From JBDTYT01 sp040005555 (GTDB lineage Bacteria > Actinomycetota > UBA4738 > HRBIN12): a stretch of DNA of 22,475 bases. Under the pieces are notes generated by a model that had not been told where the DNA came from, did no database searches, and was given only the letters and a program-made list of their open reading frames with translations. Location of the stretch: contig JBDTYT010000023.1 of the NCBI GenBank assembly GCA_040005555.1, positions 1-22,475 of the forward strand, read 5' to 3'. Of this stretch, positions 7,444 through 13,957 are shown piece after piece (the stretch's first letter is position 1; every line of letters begins with the position of its first letter). The position numbers and the translations under genes were made by a program.

Positions 7444-8711
7444 GGAAGGAAACCCGCGAGCGGCTGGTCCTGCCGATCCTCGTGCCCGTGGGCGCGCTGG
7501 TCGTGATCCTGGGCGTGCTGTGGGGGTTCTCGCGGATCTTGCTCTCGGTCACGGCGGACGCCGCCACGGGCACGGCGCTCGCGGTGGCGCTCGCGATCGT
7601 GGTGTTCGCGGGGATCGCCGCGTCTAGGCCGCAGGTGCGCTTCTCGGCGGTGGCGGCGATGGCGGGCGCCGTCGCCGGCGTGGCGATGCTGGCCGGCGGG
7701 ATCGCACTCGTCGCGTTCGCCCCGGAGTCCGAGGGCGCGGGACCGCAGGGCCCCGCGGTCACGGTGTCGCTCGTCGCCAAGGGCCTGCAGTTCGATCCAA
7801 CCAAGCTTTCGGTTCCCGCGGGCGCGCCGTTCGCGATCGCGTTCGACAACCTGGACGCGACGATCCAGCACGACGTGCAGATCTTCGACAACCCGGACCG
7901 CACCGGCACGCCGTTGTTCGACGGCGCGCTCGTGACCGGCGTCGGCAAGACGACCTACATGGTCGGCGCGCTCAAGGCCGGGACGTACTACTTCCACTGC
8001 GTCGTGCATCCGACGATGACCGGCACGATCGTGGCGGCGGGCGGAGGCAGCCCCGGACCATCCGAGGGGGTGGCCGTCGTTGCCAAAGGGCTGCAGTTCG
8101 ACACGAGCGAGATCGATCTGCCGGCGGACACCCCCACCTCCATCACGTTCACGAACGACGACGCCGGGATCCAGCACAACATCGCGATCTACCAAGATGA
8201 CTCCCTCGCGAAGGTCCTGTTCACAGGAGACCTCATCACCGGCGTGGCGACGGCGACGTACGACGTTCCGGGTCTTCCCGTGGGCACGTACTTCTTCCAC
8301 TGCGACGTCCACCCGACGATGAGTGGGTCGGTGGTGGTGAAGGCCGCTCCGGGCGGAGGGGCCGGGGGCGGCGGCGGTGTGCCGGGGCCGATCCCGGGCA
8401 CGCCGCCGCCCGGTGGTGGGCCGCAGCCGTCCGGGAGCGTGTCGATCACGGCGTCGGGGCTCCAGTTCGACAAGAGCTCGTTCTCGCTGCCGGCCGCGGG
8501 CGGGAAGATCTCGTTCACGAACAACGACGCCGGCACGCAACACAACATCGCGATCTACACGGACGCATCGGCCGCGGACAACCTGTTCCGCGGGGACCTC
8601 GTCACGGGGGTCGCGACCGTCACCTACACCGTGCCATCGATCCCGCCCGGGACGTATTACTTCCAGTGCGACGTGCACCCCACGATGAACGGGAGCGTCA
8701 CGATCGCCTGA
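7440..8711 (+). CDS. Membrane-anchored protein with three cupredoxin domains
   Basis: This 423-residue protein has three hydrophobic N-terminal segments (about 9-30, 43-61 and 68-93) and then three cupredoxin-like domains outside the membrane, at about 106-199, 211-301 and 333-423. Each domain carries a full type 1 copper ligand set: H144/C187/H190/M193, H246/C288/H291/M294 and H368/C410/H413/M416. The C-x2-H-x2-M loop, each time ending VHPTM, has the amicyanin spacing. Domains 2 and 3 are about two-thirds identical by eye; domain 1 is more diverged. A glycine/proline-rich linker (303-331) separates domains 2 and 3. The GTG start overlaps the ctaG stop (GTGA). Position in the oxidase operon suggests an electron donor to CuA or a copper reservoir; both roles are inference. 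Confidence 0.9.
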   Translation: MRKETRERLVLPILVPVGALVVILGVLWGFSRILLSVTADAATGTALAVALAIVVFAGIAASRPQVRFSAVAAMAGAVAGVAMLAGGIALVAFAPESEGAGPQGPAVTVSLVAKGLQFDPTKLSVPAGAPFAIAFDNLDATIQHDVQIFDNPDRTGTPLFDGALVTGVGKTTYMVGALKAGTYYFHCVVHPTMTGTIVAAGGGSPGPSEGVAVVAKGLQFDTSEIDLPADTPTSITFTNDDAGIQHNIAIYQDDSLAKVLFTGDLITGVATATYDVPGLPVGTYFFHCDVHPTMSGSVVVKAAPGGGAGGGGGVPGPIPGTPPPGGGPQPSGSVSITASGLQFDKSSFSLPAAGGKISFTNNDAGTQHNIAIYTDASAADNLFRGDLVTGVATVTYTVPSIPPGTYYFQCDVHPTMNGSVTIA

Positions 8712-8732
8712 GCCTGCCTCCGCCGGGCACGG

Positions 8733-8741
8733 TGCTAGCGT
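8733..8741 (+). promoter_or_regulatory. Leaderless -10 promoter for the TlpA-like gene
   Basis: TAGCGT (8736-8741), preceded by TGC (8733-8735), is a TANNNT -10 box with an upstream TG. Six bases separate it from the GTG at 8748, which puts the transcription start at or next to the start codon. No ribosome binding site is present in the 36-base gap, so a leaderless transcript is the simplest reading. No -35 box is evident. Confidence 0.45.
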
Positions 8742-8747
8742 GGGTCT

Positions 8748-9254
8748 GTGAAGCGCCTCGTGCCGCTCGCGCTCGTCCTGCTCGTCGCGTGCGCCCCGTC
8801 AGGCGCGGCGACGCAGGCGTCCTCCGCGGTGATCGAGATCTCGGGCGCGCTCCCGGATCTTGCAGGAGCGACGCTCCAAGGGCCGGCACTGTCGTCGGCG
8901 GCGTACCGAGGGCACGTCGTCGTCGTGAACTTCTGGGCGACGTGGTGCGGGCCGTGCCGCCGCGAGCAGCCGATCCTGTCGGCCGAGCAGGCGAACCAAG
9001 GACCGAACGGAGCCGTCTTCGTCGGCGTGGACTACCGAGATGACGATGCCGCCGGGAGGGCGTACCTGGACGAGTTCGGGGTCGCCTACCCGAGCTTGAT
9101 CGACGCGTCGGGCAGCCTGGCGTACCGGTTCGACGTCCCGTACCTGCCCGCGACGATCGTCGCCGATGCGAACGGCAGGCTCCGGTACCGCGTCGTCGGC
9201 GCGATCGACGCGCAAACGTTGCGAGGTCTGATCGGGAAGGCGGCGGCGGACTAA
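8748..9254 (+). CDS. TlpA/ResA-like thioredoxin lipoprotein
   Basis: This 168-residue protein starts with a lipoprotein signal (LLVAC, lipid cysteine C15) and has a thioredoxin fold with the active site W66-C67-G-P-C70 and the cis-proline region YLPATIV (P134). These are features of TlpA/ResA-type extracytoplasmic reductants that keep cysteines reduced for heme attachment in cytochrome c maturation, or for copper loading of the CuA site. Both substrates are encoded nearby: the CxxCH and CuA cysteines of CtaC. Which is used cannot be told from sequence. The GTG start has no ribosome binding site but lies six bases after a TANNNT box, so it may be leaderless. Its TAA overlaps the stop of the convergent ctaA-ctaB gene. 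Confidence 0.9.
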   Translation: MKRLVPLALVLLVACAPSGAATQASSAVIEISGALPDLAGATLQGPALSSAAYRGHVVVVNFWATWCGPCRREQPILSAEQANQGPNGAVFVGVDYRDDDAAGRAYLDEFGVAYPSLIDASGSLAYRFDVPYLPATIVADANGRLRYRVVGAIDAQTLRGLIGKAAAD

Positions 9255-11065
9255 GTCGCGCGGGACGAGAAGGGCAACAGCGCGTCCGCGGCCACCGCGG
9301 CGAACAGCAGCGCGAGGTACACGATCGAGAACTTGAACAGGCGCATGCTTTCGGACGGGTTCGAGCCGCGCCAGAGCTTCAACGCCCGGTAGACGAAGGT
9401 GCCGCCGAGGATCACCGCCACACCGAGGTACACCGGCCCCATGTGTCCCACGGGGTAGAGCACGAGCGTGGTGGCGAACAGCACGAGCGAGTAGAGCAAG
9501 ATCTGCCTGCGGGTTTCATCGGCACCTCGGACGACCGGGAGCATCGGGATGCCCGCCGCCGCGTAGTCCCCGCTGTAGCGCATCGCGAGGGCCCAGAAGT
9601 GCGGTGGGGTCCAGACGAACACGATCGCGAACAACACCCAGGCCGGGAGCCCGACGGTACCCGTCACCGCAGCCCACCCGACGAGCGCCGGCACCGCGCC
9701 GGCGGCGCCCCCGATCACGATGTTCTGCGTGCTCGTGCGCTTCAACCACATCGTGTACACGAACACGTAGAAGGCGATCGCCGAGAGCGCGAGGCTGGCG
9801 GCCAACACGTTCACGGTGATCGAGAGGAAGAAGAACGAGATCGTGCCGAGGACGAACCCGAACCGCAAGCCGTGCTCGGGCGAGATCCGGTGCGCGGGGA
9901 GCGGCCGCTTGCGCGTGCGGCGCATGAGCTCGTCGATGTCGCGGTCGAGGTAGCAGTTGATCGCGTTCGCGGATCCGGCCGCGATCGTCCCGCCGAAGAG
10001 CGTCGCCACGATCAGCCACACCGAGGGCATCCCGCGTTGCGCGAGCATCATCGCCGGCACGGTCGTGATGAGCAGCAAGACGATGATGCGCGGTTTCGTC
10101 AACTGGAAGTAGGCAGCGGTCGTCTCGCGGAGCGTGGGCTTCTTGCCGTTCGAGCGCACCACCGCGTCCGTCGCCGAGAGCCCTCGCGAAGGCGTCCGCC
10201 GAGCGACCGCCGCGAGCGCCACGACGCACGCCCACACGAGCACCGCGAACGCGACGTGGAGCACGACCGCCCAGGGCCGGAGCCTCGTCCACACGTTCGC
10301 CGCTCCGATCATGATCTGTGCGACGAGCAGCCCGAGCGTGATCGTCGAGAGCATCACCAGCTTCCGCGACCGCGGCGTCATCGTGCGGGCTCGGATGAGG
10401 GTCCACAGCACGAGCAGGAACGTGGCGGCGGCGAGGACGCGGTGCAGGAACATCGGGGTCGTCACACCGCCGAGCGTCGGCACGAGCTTGCCGTCCAGGA
10501 GCGGCCAATCCGTGAACGCCAAGCCGTACGCCGGACCTTTCGCGCGGATGTACGTGCCGACGAGGAGCAGCGCGCCCGCAATCGCCGCGGTCCCCAGCGC
10601 GAGTCGCGCGAAGCCCCCACGTGCTCGCTCGGGAGGGCTCGGGACCAGCGAGTTCGTGGCCATCAACACCACGTCGGCGATGAGAGCGAGTGCGATGACG
10701 AAGTGCGCCGTGACCCACCAGGGGTTGAGGTCGGTCTGCACCACGATGCCGCCGACGACGGCCTGCATGAGGACCAGCGGGAAAGAGGCGACCCCCGGGA
10801 TGAGGATGTCGAGGTCACGACGGTGCTCGCGGACGGCGAACCCCGCGGACGCGAGCGTCAGCAGCATCACCAGCAACGCGAACGTCCGGTGCGAGAACTC
10901 GATGAGCGAGTGGATCTGGCCCGCGGGGAAGAGGTGACCGGGCTCGCACCCCGGCCACGTCGTGCACCCGAGCCCCGAGCCCGTCCCCCGGACGAGGCCC
11001 CCGACCGCGAACAGCGCGACCGTCGCTGCGGCCGTCGCGATCGCGAGCTTCTGGAAGCGCGTCAT
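9251..11065 (-). CDS. ctaA-ctaB: Fused heme A synthase (CtaA/COX15) and heme O synthase (CtaB/COX10)
   Basis: One 604-residue membrane protein joins both enzymes that turn protoheme into heme A for CtaD. Residues 1-290 are CtaA/COX15: four histidines in the expected paired positions (H59, H121, H208, H270), a cysteine pair in the first outer loop (C34 and C40 in GCTTWPGC) and the TDWPLLDG motif (185-192). Residues 310-604 are CtaB, the UbiA-type prenyltransferase that adds farnesyl to heme b, with N370-x3-D374-x3-D378 and the KRTSTQNIVIGG region (442-453). A hydrophilic linker of about 20 residues (290-310) joins the halves. The start is the ATG at 11065 (MTRFQK), which gives normal CtaA length; the ribosome binding site is weak. 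The order follows the reverse of the reaction sequence, since CtaB acts first. Confidence 0.95.
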   Translation of the reverse strand: MTRFQKLAIATAAATVALFAVGGLVRGTGSGLGCTTWPGCEPGHLFPAGQIHSLIEFSHRTFALLVMLLTLASAGFAVREHRRDLDILIPGVASFPLVLMQAVVGGIVVQTDLNPWWVTAHFVIALALIADVVLMATNSLVPSPPERARGGFARLALGTAAIAGALLLVGTYIRAKGPAYGLAFTDWPLLDGKLVPTLGGVTTPMFLHRVLAAATFLLVLWTLIRARTMTPRSRKLVMLSTITLGLLVAQIMIGAANVWTRLRPWAVVLHVAFAVLVWACVVALAAVARRTPSRGLSATDAVVRSNGKKPTLRETTAAYFQLTKPRIIVLLLITTVPAMMLAQRGMPSVWLIVATLFGGTIAAGSANAINCYLDRDIDELMRRTRKRPLPAHRISPEHGLRFGFVLGTISFFFLSITVNVLAASLALSAIAFYVFVYTMWLKRTSTQNIVIGGAAGAVPALVGWAAVTGTVGLPAWVLFAIVFVWTPPHFWALAMRYSGDYAAAGIPMLPVVRGADETRRQILLYSLVLFATTLVLYPVGHMGPVYLGVAVILGGTFVYRALKLWRGSNPSESMRLFKFSIVYLALLFAAVAADALLPFSSRAT

Positions 11066-11076
11066 CCGTTTCGTGT

Positions 11077-11088
11077 GGGGTCGACCCC
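11077..11088. promoter_or_regulatory. 12-bp palindrome over the predicted ctaA-ctaB start site
   Basis: GGGGTCGACCCC is a perfect 12-bp palindrome 11 bases upstream of the ctaA-ctaB start codon. It covers the transcription start predicted from the upstream extended -10 box. This is a natural position for an operator, but I do not recognise the regulator and a 12-bp palindrome in GC-rich DNA may be chance. Confidence 0.3.
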
Positions 11089-11093
11089 GCAGC

Positions 11094-11102
11094 AGCGTAA
11101 CA
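11094..11102 (-). promoter_or_regulatory. Extended -10 promoter for ctaA-ctaB
   Basis: Read on the minus strand, TGTTACGCT is an extended -10 element (TGT followed by TACGCT). Transcription would start near 11087, giving a leader of about 22 bases to the ATG at 11065. No clear -35 box. The 103-base gap to the divergent prenyl synthase gene must hold both promoters. Confidence 0.35.
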
Positions 11103-11155
11103 GGGGGTCGCGCTGTGGGCGAGGGGGCTGCGGGCATGAGCCGCGGCTCTGCTGC

Positions 11156-11161
11156 GATACT
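11156..11161 (+). promoter_or_regulatory. Leaderless -10 box for the prenyl synthase gene
   Basis: GATACT is one mismatch from TATACT and lies seven bases before the ATG at 11169, so transcription would begin at or near the start codon. This supports 11169 over the in-frame ATG at 11136, which lies upstream of the box. No ribosome binding site precedes 11169. Confidence 0.4.
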
Positions 11162-11168
11162 GCGGCCG

Positions 11169-12068
11169 ATGGCCACCTCCCCCACCCTCGAACCTGCTCC
11201 CAAGGACGCCTTCTGGGCTCTCGAGGCGGTTCGCGGGCGGGTCGACGAGTCGTTGCGTTCCTTCCTGGCGGAGCGCCGAGCAGAGATGGTATCGCTCGAT
11301 CCGGCTTCCGCGGACCTGGTCGACGAACTGGGGAGGCTGGTCGCTGCCGGGGGCAAGCGTTTGCGTCCGGCGTTCTGCGTCTGGGGGCACCTCGCATGCG
11401 GGGGGATCGATGGGGGATCGGTGATCCGCGCTGCCGCGGCGCTCGAGCTGCTCCACACGTTCGCGCTCGTGCACGACGACGTGATGGACGACGCCGACGA
11501 ACGCCGCGGTGTCCCGACGACGCAGGCGGTCTTCGCCCTCACGGCCAAGGACGGCGCCCGCCGCGACTCATTCGGACGCTCGGTTGCGGTGCTCGTGGGC
11601 GACCTGGGAGCCGTGCTGGCCGAGTCGATGCTGCGCACCTCGGGGTTCGAGGCCGAGCGCGTGGCGGCGGCGCTCGACCGCTTCGACCGCATGCGCGTCG
11701 AGATGGCGGCGGGGCAGTACCTGGATCTGGCGGGGGTGGCTCGACGTGACGTCGCCTCCGCCGAGCACGTCGCGAAGCTGAAGGGCGGGTCCTACACGGT
11801 GGAGGGGCCACTGATGATCGGCGCTGCGCTGGCGGGGGCATCCGCCGAGATGGATTCGGCGCTCGCGGCGTTCGCGCGTCCGGCCGGCGAGGCGTTCCAG
11901 CTGCGCGACGACCTCACCGATCACGACGCCGCTCCCGGCATCAGCGCGGACCGCGTGAACGAGCTGGTCGCCCGCGCCATCGCGGCCCTGGAGGAGACGC
12001 CGCTCCAGCGCGAAGCCGTGCGGGCGCTCCGATCGCTCGCGGAGCTCCTGCGGCCGGAGCCCTCGTGA
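11169..12068 (+). CDS. Short polyprenyl diphosphate synthase-like protein
   Basis: This 299-residue cytoplasmic protein belongs to the trans-isoprenyl diphosphate synthase family, which joins isopentenyl diphosphate to allylic diphosphates. Visible motifs are GGKRLRP (61-67), the first aspartate motif DDVMD (103-107), KGGSYTVEGPL (205-215) and the second aspartate motif DDLTD (247-251). After residue 251 the usual segment with GKPxGxDLREGK and the following helices, about 60 residues in typical members, is missing; the protein goes almost straight to the final helix (262-295). The frame is intact, so this is a deletion rather than a frameshift. It could still be active, or it could be a non-catalytic partner subunit. 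A role in the menaquinone tail, or in farnesyl supply for CtaB next door, is inference. Its stop overlaps the next gene by four bases. Confidence 0.85.
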   Translation: MATSPTLEPAPKDAFWALEAVRGRVDESLRSFLAERRAEMVSLDPASADLVDELGRLVAAGGKRLRPAFCVWGHLACGGIDGGSVIRAAAALELLHTFALVHDDVMDDADERRGVPTTQAVFALTAKDGARRDSFGRSVAVLVGDLGAVLAESMLRTSGFEAERVAAALDRFDRMRVEMAAGQYLDLAGVARRDVASAEHVAKLKGGSYTVEGPLMIGAALAGASAEMDSALAAFARPAGEAFQLRDDLTDHDAAPGISADRVNELVARAIAALEETPLQREAVRALRSLAELLRPEPS

Positions 12069-12496
12069 CCGTCGAGGCGCAGGCGGCGCGGCGGATGTTC
12101 GGCAGCCTCCCGGTCGTGAACGTCGCCACGGTGGCCGCGGACGGGGCACCGCACGTCGTGCCGCTTTGGTTCGTATGGCCGGAGGACGCGATCTACATCT
12201 CGGTCCGTCGCGACAGCCGTACGTGGCGCAACGCCGAGGGCGATCCTCGGGTGGCGCTGACGGTGGATCTCGGTCGGAGCTGGCAGGAGCTGGCCGGCAT
12301 CGAAGTGCGGGGACGGGTCGAGCTCTTGCCGGGCGAGCACCCTGAGCTCCGTCACGCGATGTCCGCCTGGCACGACAAGTATCGAGCGCTGCTGTCCGGC
12401 GACGGGTTCTCGATGCTGTCCGCCGAGGTCGTCGAACTGGGATTCCTGCGACTCGCGCCCGAGCGCATCCTCGGCTGGGACCATGCTCGAGGCTGA
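12065..12496 (+). CDS. PPOX-family (pyridoxamine 5'-phosphate oxidase-like) split-barrel protein
   Basis: This 143-residue protein shows the split beta-barrel pattern of the PNPOx-like/F420-binding family: VVNVATVAADGAPHVVPLWF near residues 17-36, a YISVRR...TWRNAEGDPRVALTVD stretch near 44-70 and GIEVRGRVELL near 78-88. Members bind F420, FMN or heme. The TWRNAEGDPRVALTV type is common among actinobacterial proteins called PPOX-class F420-dependent oxidoreductases. The cofactor and substrate are not determinable here. The GTG start overlaps the stop of the prenyl synthase gene (GTGA), so the two form an operon, which hints at a reductive step on an isoprenoid or quinone (inference). No function is claimed beyond the family. 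Confidence 0.85.
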   Translation: MTVEAQAARRMFGSLPVVNVATVAADGAPHVVPLWFVWPEDAIYISVRRDSRTWRNAEGDPRVALTVDLGRSWQELAGIEVRGRVELLPGEHPELRHAMSAWHDKYRALLSGDGFSMLSAEVVELGFLRLAPERILGWDHARG

Positions 12497-12530
12497 GGAC
12501 GGGCAGCCCGGTCGATCCCGACAGCCACGT

Positions 12531-12567
12531 CCGGGACCAGGGGCCGCAGGCACGATCTGGACCCCGG
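12531..12567 (+). terminator. Imperfect GC-rich hairpin after the PPOX gene
   Basis: CCGGGACCAG (12531-12540) can pair imperfectly with CTGGACCCCGG (12557-12567) around a 16-base loop. It lies between the PPOX stop and the Rex-controlled promoter, where a terminator would be expected. It has no U-tract and a mismatch in the stem, so the call is weak. Apart from this I see nothing in 12497-12596. Confidence 0.2.
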
Positions 12568-12596
12568 TTGCCCGTTCCGAACCGCCGACATAGGGT

Positions 12597-12614
12597 TTGT
12601 GAACTGCTTCACAA
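12597..12614. promoter_or_regulatory. Rex-type operator, site 1
   Basis: TTGTGAACTGCTTCACAA is a perfect inverted repeat of TTGTGAA with a four-base spacer. It matches the Rex consensus TTGTGAA-N4-TTCACAA known from Gram-positive bacteria. Rex is a redox repressor that leaves DNA when NADH rises. The left arm also supplies the probable -35 box (TTGTGA, 12597-12602), so a bound repressor would block RNA polymerase. The rex gene itself is not in the window. Confidence 0.85.
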
Positions 12615-12626
12615 GTCGGGTAGCAT
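12597..12626 (+). promoter_or_regulatory. Promoter of the reductase-nuo operon
   Basis: A -35 box TTGTGA (12597-12602) and a -10 box TAGCAT (12621-12626, TANNNT form) are separated by 18 bases. Transcription would start near 12633, inside the second Rex-type site, giving a leader of about 33 bases. The leader ends with GAGGGG (12651-12656), nine bases before the GTG at 12666. Confidence 0.6.
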
Positions 12627-12628
12627 CC

Positions 12629-12646
12629 TTGTGAAAGTTTTCACAA
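12629..12646. promoter_or_regulatory. Rex-type operator, site 2
   Basis: TTGTGAAAGTTTTCACAA is a second perfect match to TTGTGAA-N4-TTCACAA, extended by one more paired base on each side (C12628 and G12647). Its centre is 32 bases from that of site 1, about three turns of the helix, so two dimers would sit on the same face of the DNA. It covers the predicted transcription start. Confidence 0.85.
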
Positions 12647-12665
12647 GCGCGAGGGGAAAAGCTTC

Positions 12666-13925
12666 GTGTCGAGTCCCGCGAACGCCATCTCCGAGGTCGA
12701 CGTGCTCGTCGTCGGTGCCGGGCCGGGGGGCTCGACGACCGCGTACCACCTCGCACGCCACGGTTTGGACGTCGCGTTGCTCGAGCGCTCGGCGTTCCCG
12801 CGCGAGAAGGTGTGCGGCGACGGTCTCACCCCGAGGGGCGTCGCGGCCCTGCTCCGGATGGGAATCGATACCTCCGATCCCGCGTTCGAACGAGCCGACG
12901 GGTTACGCATCTATTCCCGCAAGGTCGTGCTGGAGCTGCCCTGGCCCACGCTCGAGGACTACCCGGACTACGGGCTCATCCGCACGCGCCTGGACTTCGA
13001 CGAGCTGCTCGCTCGGCGGGCCGAGAAGGCCGGCGCCCGTTTGTTCGAACGGACCGAGGCCGTTTCGCCGATCATGCGGGATGGATGGGTCATCGGCGCG
13101 ACCGTCCGCAGCGCCGATGAGCCCGATGCCGAGCCGACGCAGGTCCGCGCTCGCTTCGTGATCGCCTGCGACGGCGCCCCGAGCCGATTCGCCTCGCAAG
13201 CAGGCGTACAGCGAGACGCGACCCGCCCGATGGGCATCGCAGCGCGACGCTACTACCGGGTGAACCATCATCCGGGCCCGTGGCTCGAGGTGTGGATGGA
13301 CCTGTGGGACGGCGACGCGATGATGCCCGGCTACGGGTGGCTGTTCCAGGTCGCCGACGGGACGGTGAACCTCGGCGCCGGGATCCTCAACACGTTCACG
13401 AACTTCAAGAACATGTCCGCGGGGCGTACGTTCGATGCGTTCGCGCGGATGCTCCCCACCGACTGGAACGTCAGCGAGGACACCGCCGAGGGGAAGACGC
13501 TCTCGGGGCCGCTGCCCATGGGGTTCTCGCGCGTTCCGCAGGCGCTGCCGGGCATGCTGGTCGTCGGCGACGCGGCGGGCGCGGTCAACCCGTTCAACGG
13601 CGAGGGGATCGCGTACGCGATGGAAACGGCCGAGATGGCCGCCGAGCTGGTCCACGGGGCGCTCGTGCGGGATCGGCCGGGCCTCGCGCACCTGTACCCG
13701 ACGATGTTGCGCGAGCGCTACGCGCGCTACTTCTTCATCGGCCGGAAGTTCGTCGGGGCGATCGGCCATCCCTCCATCATGCGGACGTTCACCGACTACG
13801 GACTGCCGCAGGAGTGGCTGATGAAGTTCGCTTTGCGGTTCATGGGCAACCTCACCGACGGCAAGAAAGGCGATGCGCAGGACAAGCTGATGTACGCGCT
13901 CGAGCGGCTCGCGCCGGCGTCGTAG
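12666..13925 (+). CDS. Geranylgeranyl reductase-family flavoprotein, probably acting on menaquinone
   Basis: This 419-residue FAD enzyme belongs to the geranylgeranyl reductase family, which saturates double bonds in isoprenoid chains. The dinucleotide-binding motif GAGPGG is at 17-22, the family motif PREKVCGDGL with C50 at 45-54 and the second FAD motif GDAAGAVNPFNGEGI at 301-315. It resembles the MenJ-type enzyme of mycobacteria, which reduces one unit of the menaquinone tail; a similar gene lies just before nuoA in Streptomyces (recalled, not checked). Here it is the first gene after the Rex-type promoter and is followed after 32 bases by nuoA. Making the electron acceptor of complex I is therefore a reasonable role. 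Archaeal-type lipid or chlorophyll-chain reductases are less likely alternatives. The GTG start is supported by GAGGGG nine bases upstream. Confidence 0.9.
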   Translation: MSSPANAISEVDVLVVGAGPGGSTTAYHLARHGLDVALLERSAFPREKVCGDGLTPRGVAALLRMGIDTSDPAFERADGLRIYSRKVVLELPWPTLEDYPDYGLIRTRLDFDELLARRAEKAGARLFERTEAVSPIMRDGWVIGATVRSADEPDAEPTQVRARFVIACDGAPSRFASQAGVQRDATRPMGIAARRYYRVNHHPGPWLEVWMDLWDGDAMMPGYGWLFQVADGTVNLGAGILNTFTNFKNMSAGRTFDAFARMLPTDWNVSEDTAEGKTLSGPLPMGFSRVPQALPGMLVVGDAAGAVNPFNGEGIAYAMETAEMAAELVHGALVRDRPGLAHLYPTMLRERYARYFFIGRKFVGAIGHPSIMRTFTDYGLPQEWLMKFALRFMGNLTDGKKGDAQDKLMYALERLAPAS

Positions 13926-13957
13926 GCCTCGACGGGCGGGCGGAAGGGAAGACGGGG

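Noticed and set aside
8343..8435. Glycine/proline-rich stretch as a DNA repeat or recombination site
   Set aside because: It is in frame and joins two cupredoxin domains, so it reads as an ordinary flexible linker.
7224..8678. Minus-strand open frame of 484 codons opposite ctaG and the cupredoxin gene
   Set aside because: Its repeated HAPG and VVRERD-like stretches are the antisense image of the three cupredoxin repeats, not an independent repeat protein.
9443..11749. Long plus-strand open frame opposite ctaA-ctaB
   Set aside because: Its translation is an Arg/Glu/His-rich mixture without hydrophobic core or family motif, as expected for the reverse strand of a GC-rich gene. The minus-strand product has all CtaA and CtaB motifs.
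11919..12068. Frameshift as the cause of the short prenyl synthase
   Set aside because: The frame stays open through the conserved final helix, and the alternative frames nearby show no DLREGK-like segment. The missing bases are absent rather than shifted.
12597..12646. Two inverted repeats as a transposon end, CRISPR repeat or attachment site
   Set aside because: There are only two copies, the gap holds a -10 box, no recombinase is nearby and both sites match the Rex consensus exactly.
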